Positions 37,447 to 50,170 of a DNA stretch of 64,000 nucleotides are shown one piece after another. Under the pieces are notes generated by a model. That model made no database searches. It worked only from the letters and a program-made list of their open reading frames with translations, and was not told the origin of the DNA. Both the position numbers and the translations under genes were made by a program. Origin of the DNA: Chamaea fasciata (Eukaryota > Chordata > Aves > Passeriformes > Sylviidae); contig JARCOQ010000005.1 of NCBI GenBank assembly GCA_029207755.1, forward strand, positions 49,813,563 to 49,877,562, read 5' to 3'. Position 1 is the first letter of the stretch. The number at the start of each line of letters is the position of its first letter.

Positions 37447-37635
37447 TGGTGTCTTCACGCCCTCAAGCTTTTCTCCATCCTTTTTTTTTGACCCTAATTG
37501 CTCCTCCACTCGCCGTGATGCTTTTGGTTGCATGAGATAGGGGCTGCCTGGGTCACAGGAGCAGCCCAGGGAAGCAGGAGGCACGGAAGGAAAAGCGGAG
37601 GGCAACAGGCAGAAGCCATTTCCAAAGCGCTTTCC
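34505..37635 (+). repeat. Repeat unit 12
   Basis: The poly(A) is 32 A at 37412-37443. It returns to the A8/C886 haplotype between two A7/A886 units. A at u1055 (35559) and G at u1608. No private substitution was found. Confidence 0.97.
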
Positions 37636-40539
37636 GTCTTGAATGCTGCCAAGACAAAGCACACCCTGTGCTTTCTGGATGGAGCTCGAGCACCTCAGCA
37701 ATGAGCCGAATGTTTAGGCTGCAGACACCGGGGCTTGCTATCCCTGCTTCTCCTTTGCCTCGGTGTATTTTACACAAGCAGGCAATGAACGCAACCAGGT
37801 GCCTACAACCAGAGCAGGCACGGCAACAGTTCAGCCACATCCAATTTAACCTCAGCGGAGAAGGAGAAGCGCCAAAGCAGCAGCGAGTACCGCAAAACCA
37901 CCGCATCAGGGGGAACGCCAAACATGTCTTTGGTGATTTCTACTGCAGGGACACGGTCACACTTGTCTGTGCGGTGCAACCACCAAGGGTTTCTATCCTC
38001 CTCTCCCGAAAAAACGAGTGCTACGCTTTGGTTTTGCCCGGCACTGAGAGGCTGCGCTGGTAGCTTGCCGAGCTTCCCTAGCTCGCCGCAGTTCACGCGC
38101 CTTACGTAGATGACGCAGCAGAGGCTATTCAGGAAAGTTAGCGTAGGTTACGCAATCGACGTAAATCGCCTCGGCTGCCCAAGTTCCCTGGCGGATCGGG
38201 ATTGCTGGTGCCCAGGGCAACTGTTTTTTTTCCTAAGGTTCAAAGCAAGAAGCTAGAGGAGGAAGTTCTGCTAAAAAATCCAAACATCAGCGGAGCTGGC
38301 AGACTTAGACCAAAAGCAGAACAAGCTGAAAAGATGCTCGGTGTTCCAAGCTGCACACTTCGATTTTCAAGCAGAGAAAGAAGGACAAAAAAGAAAAAAA
38401 TATTCTTAGCACCCTGATGAAACATTCACTACCAACTACAGATACTGGGAGGCTGAAAGTCAGAAGATGGCTTTAACATCCCTTTTCTTCACGGGCTTAA
38501 CGGTCATTTTCTTGGACAAAACCTCATCTAAGCTTTAAGGCCTTAGCAGAAGTTTTACCATCTTTCCCATTCACTTTCTATACAATTTCTCTTAGTGGGC
38601 AATGAAGGAAATCAGTCCTATTTCATATCTGCCAATCATAGAATCACCTCTTTCTTCTAGAGAAAGAAAACCAAACCAAAACCAAACCGAACCAAAAAAC
38701 CCCAACAAAACAACAACAACAAACCACAGAAGAAAGCAGACCAAAAAACCAAACCAACAGGTTTCTGAAACTTGCTTTGAAAGAGAAAAGCTGGATTCCA
38801 AGACTAACTGTGAAGCATCCTCCTTTGACTAGAAATGGGATTTCCCACCCCAGGACACAGCAGTGCCCAGGGTAGCCCCCAAACCCTGCAGAACCCAGCT
38901 CTGCTGAGGTGGGGAGCAGCTTTGGTCTCTTCTTCCAGGCAGCCTGGAGCAAGCACAAACAGCAGCAGACAAAGCTCACCCAAGCCCCTGGCTTCATGAG
39001 CTCCTAGGCAGAGCAACAGCAGTCATGAATATTTAATCCAAATATACTCTGTTGATTTATCAACGAGTCTTTTTGGCATGACTTGAAACCTACACAATTA
39101 AATATAGTAGAGAGGATGTAGAAAGGAGTGAAATTTCAGGTCCAGAATACCTTCCTTCGGTTTTGCTAGGGCTACGCAAGAAAACAGCCGCAGGAAGATA
39201 GAAGATGATCTATTAAATCAAGACCAACTTTTTTGGTGAACGTCTTATACACAAGAAGAGAGTTTTAACGGGGATGCCTGCTCCTTGCAAAGCACCTACA
39301 TTTTATTTTAGACAAGAAGGAATACGGAGGAGATACAGTCACATTCTACTTTTACTGCAGCTGAATGAGCAGCGGTCTCAGTGTTCACTGAAGAATGAGA
39401 ATTGGCATTGGTTTGAAACACTCAATGAAGATGTCAATGGCATTTGCTTTTCTAAAGAACTTCTTCTGCCCGTGTAAGATTTTTCTTTAAAGTGCATTTT
39501 AGGAAAAAGAAGAGTAATAATAATAATTAAAAAAACAAAAATCAGTAAGACCCCAAAATCCACGAGAAGTATTTTTGGAGCTGCCATCAACAATCCATAG
39601 CCTTAAGTCCAGCCACAGAACAGAAGCAGCTCCAGTGACTCAGCCACGTCACCTGAGTTCCAGTAGCCTCGAATGCACTGAAGGCATTGTGTCTTGCTTC
39701 ATTGGGTACTATGTTGCACTGTACGGAAGTCTATCAAAGCCAACTGAATGAAATGAACAATTCTTTCTATTTCAAGAAGGAAAAGCACTTGACCAGGAAA
39801 TACAGAAGAAGACTGGACAGAGATTGGTAAATAAGGCAAGACTGCAGCACCCCTTGCTAAAACACCAAATGAACACCTGCAAAACACAGAAAAAAGTCTG
39901 CCTTCTTCTTTTATCGTCGCTAAAGTGGACAGTCTACCTGCTTCCTGGGTCCAAACATAGTTCAAACTGCAAATTGTTCGTTTGTTTCAACTGCACGGTG
40001 AAGAATCCTCAGCAAACCATGCCCTGCTCCATTTATGATCAACGTATTCTTGTTCGGCTTCTTGGGAAAGTTTCCAAGGAGATTTTCATCATATTGGTCG
40101 TGATGAAATACTAAAGAAACCACCCAGGAATCGCATTTTCTAACGACAGAACTGCTCCTGACATCTGTAGCAAAATTTCATTTGCTTTTCTTTGTCCTCT
40201 AATGCACCCATTAATATTGGTCACTTAACCACACTGAGCTCTCTTAACTTGCACTTGCACTTTCGGTTTCTTTTTTTCCAGCTTGATGCTGCCTCAGAAA
40301 CGATGTCTGTAGGAGCTGCACGTTAGACAGGCACGTCAGCTCTTCAGAAAGTGGAGGCTGTAAGGATTAAAAGGGACTCTCTCAAGTGGAAGGCAGGATT
40401 CTGGCTTGCAGGGCTGCTGTCCATGCTCAGAAGGACAGCAGCAAGGTAACACTCAGCTGTTCTTAAGGTAAAATTCAAGCTTCCTGCCTTAGAAAGAAGG
40501 CTAAGTTTTTACCTCAGCTCTACCCTCTCCAAGTTCTAG

Positions 40540-40573
<34 letters not shown>

Positions 40574-40762
40574 TGGTGTCTTCACGCCCTCAAGCTTTTC
40601 TCCATCCTTTTTTTTTGACCCTAATTGCTCCTCCACTCGCCGTGATGCTTTTGGTTGCATGAGATAGGGGCTGCCTGGGTCACAGGAGCAGCCCAGGGAA
40701 GCAGGAGGCACGGAAGGAAAAGCGGAGGGCAACAGGCAGAAGCCATTTCCAAAGCGCTTTCC
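37636..40762 (+). repeat. Repeat unit 13
   Basis: The poly(A) is 29 A at 40542-40570. A7/A886 haplotype (A at 38520), G at u1055. Private changes are A at 39247 and G at 40145. Confidence 0.97.
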
Positions 40763-43666
40763 GTCTTGAATGCTGCCAAGACAAAGCACACCCTGTGCTT
40801 TCTGGATGGAGCTCGAGCACCTCAGCAATGAGCCGAATGTTTAGGCTGCAGACACCGGGGCTTGCTATCCCTGCTTCTCCTTTGCCTCGGTGTATTTTAC
40901 ACAAGCAGGCAATGAACGCAACCAGGTGCCTACAACCAGAGCAGGCACGGCAACAGTTCAGCCACATCCAATTTAACCTCAGCGGAGAAGGAGAAGCGCC
41001 AAAGCAGCAGCGAGTACCGCAAAACCACCGCATCAGGGGGAACGCCAAACATGTCTTTGGTGATTTCTACTGCAGGGACACGGTCACACTTGTCTGTGCG
41101 GTGCAACCACCAAGGGTTTCTATCCTCCTCTCCCGAAAAAACGAGTGCTACGCTTTGGTTTTGCCCGGCACTGAGAGGCTGCGCTGGTAGCTTGCCGAGC
41201 TTCCCTAGCTCGCCGCAGTTCACGCGCCTTACGTAGATGACGCAGCAGAGGCTATTCAGGAAAGTTAGCGTAGGTTACGCAATCGACGTAAATCGCCTCG
41301 GCTGCCCAAGTTCCCTGGCGGATCGGGATTGCTGGTGCCCAGGGCAACTGTTTTTTTTCCTAAGGTTCAAAGCAAGAAGCTAGAGGAGGAAGTTCTGCTA
41401 AAAAATCCAAACATCAGCGGAGCTGGCAGACTTAGACCAAAAGCAGAACAAGCTGAAAAGATGCTCGGTGTTCCAAGCTGCACACTTCGATTTTCAAGCA
41501 GAGAAAGAAGGACAAAAAAGAAAAAAATATTCTTAGCACCCTGATGAAACATTCACTACCAACTACAGATACTGGGAGGCTGAAAGTCAGAAGATGGCTT
41601 TAACATCCCTTTTCTTCACGGGCTTAACGGTCATTTTCTTGGACAAAACCTCATCTAAGCTTTAAGGCCTTAGCAGAAGTTTTACCATCTTTCCCATTCA
41701 CTTTCTATACAATTTCTCTTAGTGGGCAATGAAGGAAATCAGTCCTATTTCATATCTGCCAATCATAGAATCACCTCTTTCTTCTAGAGAAAGAAAACCA
41801 AACCAAAACCAAACCGAACCAAAAAACCCCAACAAAACAACAACAACAAACCACAGAAGAAAGCAGACCAAAAAACCAAACCAACAGGTTTCTGAAACTT
41901 GCTTTGAAAGAGAAAAGCTGGATTCCAAGACTAACTGTGAAGCATCCTCCTTTGACTAGAAATGGGATTTCCCACCCCAGGACACAGCAGTGCCCAGGGT
42001 AGCCCCCAAACCCTGCAGAACCCAGCTCTGCTGAGGTGGGGAGCAGCTTTGGTCTCTTCTTCCAGGCAGCCTGGAGCAAGCACAAACAGCAGCAGACAAA
42101 GCTCACCCAAGCCCCTGGCTTCATGAGCTCCTAGGCAGAGCAACAGCAGTCATGAATATTTAATCCAAATATACTCTGTTGATTTATCAACGAGTCTTTT
42201 TGGCATGACTTGAAACCTACACAATTAAATATAGTAGAGAGGATGTAGAAAGGAGTGAAATTTCAGGTCCAGAATACCTTCCTTCGGTTTTGCTAGGGCT
42301 ACGCAAGAAAACAGCCACAGGAAGATAGAAGATGATCTATTAAATCAAGACCAACTTTTTTGGTGAACGTCTTGTACACAAGAAGAGAGTTTTAACGGGG
42401 ATGCCTGCTCCTTGCAAAGCACCTACATTTTATTTTAGACAAGAAGGAATACGGAGGAGATACAGTCACATTCTACTTTTACTGCAGCTGAATGAGCAGC
42501 GGTCTCAGTGTTCACTGAAGAATGAGAATTGGCATTGGTTTGAAACACTCAATGAAGATGTCAATGGCATTTGCTTTTCTAAAGAACTTCTTCTGCCCGT
42601 GTAAGATTTTTCTTTAAAGTGCATTTTAGGAAAAAGAAGAGTAATAATAATAATTAAAAAAACAAAAATCAGTAAGACCCCAAAATCCACGAGAAGTATT
42701 TTTGGAGCTGCCATCAACAATCCATAGCCTTAAGTCCAGCCACAGAACAGAAGCAGCTCCAGTGACTCAGCCACGTCACCTGAGTTCCAGTAGCCTCGAA
42801 TGCACTGAAGGCATTGTGTCTTGCTTCATTGGGTACTATGTTGCACTGTACGGAAGTCTATCAAAGCCAACTGAATGAAATGAACAATTCTTTCTATTTC
42901 AAGAAGGAAAAGCACTTGACCAGGAAATACAGAAGAAGACTGGACAGAGATTGGTAAATAAGGCAAGACTGCAGCACCCCTTGCTAAAACACCAAATGAA
43001 CACCTGCAAAACACAGAAAAAAGTCTGCCTTCTTCTTTTATCGTCGCTAAAGTGGACAGTCTACCTGCTTCCTGGGTCCAAACATAGTTCAAACTGCAAA
43101 TTGTTCGTTTGTTTCAACTGCACGGTGAAGAATCCTCAGCAAACCATGCCCTGCTCCATTTATGATCAACGTATTCTTGTTCGGCTTCTTGGGAAAGTTT
43201 CCAAGGAGATTTTCATCATATTGGTCGTGATGAAATACTAAAGAAACCACCCAGGAATCGCATTTTCTAACTACAGAACTGCTCCTGACATCTGTAGCAA
43301 AATTTCATTTGCTTTTCTTTGTCCTCTAATGCACCCATTAATATTGGTCACTTAACCACACTGAGCTCTCTTAACTTGCACTTGCACTTTCGGTTTCTTT
43401 TTTTCCAGCTTGATGCTGCCTCAGAAACGATGTCTGTAGGAGCTGCACGTTAGACAGGCACGTCAGCTCTTCAGAAAGTGGAGGCTGTAAGGATTAAAAG
43501 GGACTCTCTCAAGTGGAAGGCAGGATTCTGGCTTGCAGGGCTGCTGTCCATGCTCAGAAGGACAGCAGCAAGGTAACACTCAGCTGTTCTTAAGGTAAAA
43601 TTCAAGCTTCCTGCCTTAGAAAGAAGGCTAAGTTTTTACCTCAGCTCTACCCTCTCCAAGTTCTAG

Positions 43667-43705
<39 letters not shown>

Positions 43706-43894
43706 TGGTGTCTTCACGCCCTCAAGCTTTTCTCCATCCTTTTTTTTTGACCCTAATTGCTCCTCCACTCGCCGTGATGCTTTTGGTTGCATGAGATAGG
43801 GGCTGCCTGGGTCACAGGAGCAGCCCAGGGAAGCAGGAGGCACGGAAGGAAAAGCGGAGGGCAACAGGCAGAAGCCATTTCCAAAGCGCTTTCC
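40763..43894 (+). repeat. Repeat unit 14
   Basis: The poly(A) is 34 A at 43669-43702. A7/A886 haplotype with G at u1055. A private A at 42317 is a CpG-to-CpA change. It differs from unit 13 at only about three bases outside poly(A). Confidence 0.97.
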
Positions 43895-46799
43895 GTCTTG
43901 AATGCTGCCAAGACAAAGCACACCCTGTGCTTTCTGGATGGAGCTCGAGCACCTCAGCAATGAGCCGAATGTTTAGGCTGCAGACACCGGGGCTTGCTAT
44001 CCCTGCTTCTCCTTTGCCTCGGTGTATTTTACACAAGCAGGCAATGAACGCAACCAGGTGCCTACAACCAGAGCAGGCACGGCAACAGTTCAGCCACATC
44101 CAATTTAACCTCAGCGGAGAAGGAGAAGCGCCAAAGCAGCAGCGAGTACCGCAAAACCACCGCATCAGGGGGAACGCCAAACATGTCTTTGGTGATTTCT
44201 ACTGCTGGGACACGGTCACACTTGTCTGTGCGGTGCAACCACCAAGGGTTTCTATCCTCCTCTCCCGAAAAAACGAGTGCTACGCTTTGGTTTTGCCCGG
44301 CACTGAGAGGCTGCGCTGGTAGCTTGCCGAGCTTCCCTAGCTCGCCGCAGTTCACGCGCCTTACGTAGATGACGCAGCAGAGGCTATTCAGGAAAGTTAG
44401 CGTAGGTTACGCAATCGACGTAAATCGCCTCGGCTGCCCAAGTTCCCTGGCGGATCGGGATTGCTGGTGCCCAGGGCAACTGTTTTTTTTCCTAAGGTTC
44501 AAAGCAAGAAGCTAGAGGAGGAAGTTCTGCTAAAAAATCCAAACATCAGCGGAGCTGGCAGACTTAGACCAAAAGCAGAACAAGCTGAAAAGATGCTCGG
44601 TGTTCCAAGCTGCACACTTCGATTTTCAAGCAGAGAAAGAAGGACAAAAAAGAAAAAAAATATTCTTAGCACCCTGATGAAACATTCACTACCAACTACA
44701 GATACTGGGAGGCTGAAAGTCAGAAGATGGCTTTAACATCCCTTTTCTTCACGGGCTTAACGGTCATTTTCTTGGACAACACCTCATCTAAGCTTTAAGG
44801 CCTTAGCAGAAGTTTTACCATCTTTCCCATTCACTTTCTATACAATTTCTCTTAGTGGGCAATGAAGGAAATCAGTCCTATTTCATATCTGCCAATCATA
44901 GAATCACCTCTTTCTTCTAGAGAAAGAAAACCAAACCAAAACCAAACCAAACCAAAAAACCCCAACAAAACAACAACAACAAACCACAGAAGAAAGCAGA
45001 CCAAAAAACCAAACCAACAGGTTTCTGAAACTTGCTTTGAAAGAGAAAAGCTGGATTCCAAGACTAACTGTGAAGCATCCTCCTTTGACTAGAAATGGGA
45101 TTTCCCACCCCAGGACACAGCAGTGCCCAGGGTAGCCCCCAAACCCTGCAGAACCCAGCTCTGCTGAGGTGGGGAGCAGCTTTGGTCTCTTCTTCCAGGC
45201 AGCCTGGAGCAAGCACAAACAGCAGCAGACAAAGCTCACCCAAGCCCCTGGCTTCATGAGCTCCTAGGCAGAGCAACAGCAGTCATGAATATTTAATCCA
45301 AATATACTCTGTTGATTTATCAACGAGTCTTTTTGGCATGACTTGAAACCTACACAATTAAATATAGTAGAGAGGATGTAGAAAGGAGTGAAATTTCAGG
45401 TCCAGAATACCTTCCTTCGGTTTTGCTAGGGCTACGCAAGAAAACAGCCGCAGGAAGATAGAAGATGATCTATTAAATCAAGACCAACTTTTTTGGTGAA
45501 CGTCTTGTACACAAGAAGAGAGTTTTAACGGGGATGCCTGCTCCTTGCAAAGCACCTACATTTTATTTTAGACAAGAAGGAATACGGAGGAGATACAGTC
45601 ACATTCTACTTTTACTGCAGCTGAATGAGCAGCGGTCTCAGTGTTCACTGAAGAATGAGAATTGGCATTGGTTTGAAACACTCAATGAAGATGTCAATGG
45701 CATTTGCTTTTCTAAAGAACTTCTTCTGCCCGTGTAAGATTTTTCTTTAAAGTGCATTTTAGGAAAAAGAAGAGTAATAATAATAATTAAAAAAACAAAA
45801 ATCAGTAAGACCCCAAAATCCACGAGAAGTATTTTTGGAGCTGCCATCAACAATCCATAGCCTTAAGTCCAGCCACAGAACAGAAGCAGCTCCAGTGACT
45901 CAGCCACGTCACCTGAGTTCCAGTAGCCTCGAATGCACTGAAGGCATTGTGTCTTGCTTCATTGGGTACTATGTTGCACTGTACGGAAGTCTATCAAAGC
46001 CAACTGAATGAAATGAACAATTCTTTCTATTTCAAGAAGGAAAAGCACTTGACCAGGAAATACAGAAGAAGACTGGACAGAGATTGGTAAATAAGGCAAG
46101 ACTGCAGCACCCCTTGCTAAAACACCAAATGAACACCTGCAAAACACAGAAAAAAGTCTGCCTTCTTCTTTTATCGTCGCTAAAGTGGACAGTCTACCTG
46201 CTTCCTGGGTCCAAACATAGTTCAAACTGCAAATTGTTCGTTTGTTTCAACTGCACGGTGAAGAATCCTCAGCAAACCATGCCCTGCTCCATTTATGATC
46301 AACGTATTCTTGTTCGGCTTCTTGGGAAAGTTTCCAAGGAGATTTTCATCATATTGGTCGTGATGAAATACTAAAGAAACCACCCAGGAATCGCATTTTC
46401 TAACTACAGAACTGCTCCTGACATCTGTAGCAAAATTTCATTTGCTTTTCTTTGTCCTCTAATGCACCCATTAATATTGGTCACTTAACCACACTGAGCT
46501 CTCTTAACTTGCACTTGCACTTTCGGTTTCTTTTTTTCCAGCTTGATGCTGCCTCAGAAACGATGTCTGTAGGAGCTGCACGTTAGACAGGCACGTCAGC
46601 TCTTCAGAAAGTGGAGGCTGTAAGGATTAAAAGGGACTCTCTCAAGTGGAAGGAAGGATTCTGGCTTGCAGGGCTGCTGTCCATGCTCAGAAGGACAGCA
46701 GCAAGGTAACACTCAGCTGTTCTTAAGGTAAAATTCAAGCTTCCTGCCTTAGAAAGAAGGCTAAGTTTTTACCTCAGCTCTACCCTCTCCAAGTTCTAG

Positions 46800-46851
<52 letters not shown>

Positions 46852-47040
46852 TGGTGTCTTCACGCCCTCAAGCTTTTCTCCATCCTTTTTTTTTGACCCT
46901 AATTGCTCCTCCACTCGCCGTGATGCTTTTGGTTGCATGAGATAGGGGCTGCCTGGGTCACAGGAGCAGCCCAGGGAAGCAGGAGGCACGGAAGGAAAAG
47001 CGGAGGGCAACAGGCAGAAGCCATTTCCAAAGCGCTTTCC
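43895..47040 (+). repeat. Repeat unit 15
   Basis: The poly(A) is 47 A at 46802-46848, the longest uninterrupted tract. It is a second isolated A8/C886 copy among A7/A886 neighbours. Private changes are T at 44206 and A at 46654. Confidence 0.97.
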
Positions 47041-49944
47041 GTCTTGAATGCTGCCAAGACAAAGCACACCCTGTGCTTTCTGGATGGAGCTCGAGCACCT
47101 CAGCAATGAGCCGAATGTTTAGGCTGCAGACACCGGGGCTTGCTATCCCTGCTTCTCCTTTGCCTCGGTGTATTTTACACAAGCAGGCAATGAACGCAAC
47201 CAGGTGCCTACAACCAGAGCAGGCACGGCAACAGTTCAGCCACATCCAATTTAACCTCAGCGGAGAAGGAGAAGCGCCAAAGCAGCAGCGAGTACCGCAA
47301 AACCACCGCATCAGGGGGAACGCCAAACATGTCTTTGGTGATTTCTACTGCAGGGACACGGTCACACTTGTCTGTGCGGTGCAACCACCAAGGGTTTCTA
47401 TCCTCCTCTCCCGAAAAAACGAGTGCTACGCTTTGGTTTTGCCCGGCACTGAGAGGCTGCGCTGGTAGCTTGCCGAGCTTCCCTAGCTCGCCGCAGTTCA
47501 CGCGCCTTACGTAGATGACGCAGCAGAGGCTATTCAGGAAAGTTAGCGTAGGTTACGCAATCGACGTAAATCGCCTCGGCTGCCCAAGTTCCCTGGCGGA
47601 TCGGGATTGCTGGTGCCCAGGGCAACTGTTTTTTTTCCTAAGGTTCAAAGCAAGAAGCTAGAGGAGGAAGTTCTGCTAAAAAATCCAAACATCAGCGGAG
47701 CTGGCAGACTTAGACCAAAAGCAGAACAAGCTGAAAAGATGCTCGGTGTTCCAAGCTGCACACTTCGATTTTCAAGCAGAGAAAGAAGGACAAAAAAGAA
47801 AAAAATATTCTTAGCACCCTGATGAAACATTCACTACCAACTACAGATACTGGGAGGCTGAAAGTCAGAAGATGGCTTTAACATCCCTTTTCTTCACGGG
47901 CTTAACGGTCATTTTCTTGGACAAAACCTCATCTAAGCTTTAAGGCCTTAGCAGAAGTTTTACCATCTTTCCCATTCACTTTCTATATAATTTCTCTTAG
48001 TGGGCAATGAAGGAAATCAGTCCTATTTCATATCTGCCAATCATAGAATCACCTCTTTCTTCTAGAGAAAGAAAACCAAACCAAAACCAAACCAAACCAA
48101 AAAACCCCAACAAAACAACAACAACAAACCACAGAAGAAAGCAGACCAAAAAACCAAACCAACAGGTTTCTGAAACTTGCTTTGAAAGAGAAAAGCTGGA
48201 TTCCAAGACTAACTGTGAAGCATCCTCCTTTGACTAGAAATGGGATTTCCCACCCCAGGACACAGCAGTGCCCAGGGTAGCCCCCAAACCCTGCAGAACC
48301 CAGCTCTGCTGAGGTGGGGAGCAGCTTTGGTCTCTTCTTCCAGGCAGCCTGGAGCAAGCACAAACAGCAGCAGACAAAGCTCACCCAAGCCCCTGGCTTC
48401 ATGAGCTCCTAGGCAGAGCAACAGCAGTCATGAATATTTAATCCAAATATACTCTGTTGATTTATCAACGAGTCTTTTTGGCATGACTTGAAACCTACAC
48501 AATTAAATATAGTAGAGAGGATGTAGAAAGGAGTGAAATTTCAGGTCCAGAATACCTTCCTTCGGTTTTGCTAGGGCTACGCAAGAAAACAGCCGCAGGA
48601 AGATAGAAGATGATCTATTAAATCAAGACCAACTTTTTTGGTGAACGTCTTGTACACAAGAAGAGAGTTTTAACGGGGATGCCTGCTCCTTGCAAAGCAC
48701 CTACATTTTATTTTAGACAAGAAGGAATACGGAGGAGATACAGTCACATTCTACTTTTACTGCAGCTGAATGAGCAGCGGTCTCAGTGTTCACTGAAGAA
48801 TGAGAATTGGCATTGGTTTGAAACACTCAATGAAGATGTCAATGGCATTTGCTTTTCTAAAGAACTTCTTCTGCCCGTGTAAGATTTTTCTTTAAAGTGC
48901 ATTTTAGGAAAAAGAAGAGTAATAATAATAATTAAAAAAACAAAAATCAGTAAGACCCCAAAATCCACGAGAAGTATTTTTGGAGCTGCCATCAACAATC
49001 CATAGCCTTAAGTCCAGCCACAGAACAGAAGCAGCTCCAGTGACTCAGCCACGTCACCTGAGTTCCAGTAGCCTCGAATGCACTGAAGGCATTGTGTCTT
49101 GCTTCATTGGGTACTATGTTGCACTGTACGGAAGTCTATCAAAGCCAACTGAATGAAATGAACAATTCTTTCTATTTCAAGAAGGAAAAGCACTTGACCA
49201 GGAAATACAGAAGAAGACTGGACAGAGATTGGTAAATAAGGCAAGACTGCAGCACCCCTTGCTAAAACACCAAATGAACACCTGCAAAACACAGAAAAAA
49301 GTCTGCCTTCTTCTTTTATCGTCGCTAAAGTGGACAGTCTACCTGCTTCCTGGGTCCAAACATAGTTCAAACTGCAAATTGTTCGTTTGTTTCAACTGCA
49401 CGGTGAAGAATCCTCAGCAAACCATGCCCTGCTCCATTTATGATCAACGTATTCTTGTTCGGCTTCTTGGGAAAGTTTCCAAGGAGATTTTCATCATATT
49501 GGTCGTGATGAAATACTAAAGAAACCACCCAGGAATCGCATTTTCTAACTACAGAACTGCTCCTGACATCTGTAGCAAAATTTCATTTGCTTTTCTTTGT
49601 CCTCTAATGCACCCATTAATATTGGTCACTTAACCACACTGAGCTCTCTTAACTTGCACTTGCACTTTCGGTTTCTTTTTTTCCAGCTTGATGCTGCCTC
49701 AGAAACGATGTCTGTAGGAGCTGCACGTTAGACAGGCACGTCAGCTCTTCAGAAAGTGGAGGCTGTAAGGATTAAAAGGGACTCTCTCAAGTGGAAGGCA
49801 GGATTCTGGCTTGCAGGGCTGCTGTCCATGCTCAGAAGGACAGCAGCAAGGTAACACTCAGCTGTTCTTAAGGTAAAATTCAAGCTTCCTGCCTTAGAAA
49901 GAAGGCTAAGTTTTTACCTCAGCTCTACCCTCTCCAAGTTCTAG

Positions 49945-49981
<37 letters not shown>

Positions 49982-50170
49982 TGGTGTCTTCACGCCCTCA
50001 AGCTTTTCTCCATCCTTTTTTTTTGACCCTAATTGCTCCTCCACTCGCCGTGATGCTTTTGGTTGCATGAGATAGGGGCTGCCTGGGTCACAGGAGCAGC
50101 CCAGGGAAGCAGGAGGCACGGAAGGAAAAGCGGAGGGCAACAGGCAGAAGCCATTTCCAAAGCGCTTTCC
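47041..50170 (+). repeat. Repeat unit 16
   Basis: The poly(A) is 32 A at 49947-49978. A7/A886 haplotype with A at u1055. T at 47988 is shared only with unit 5. Confidence 0.97.
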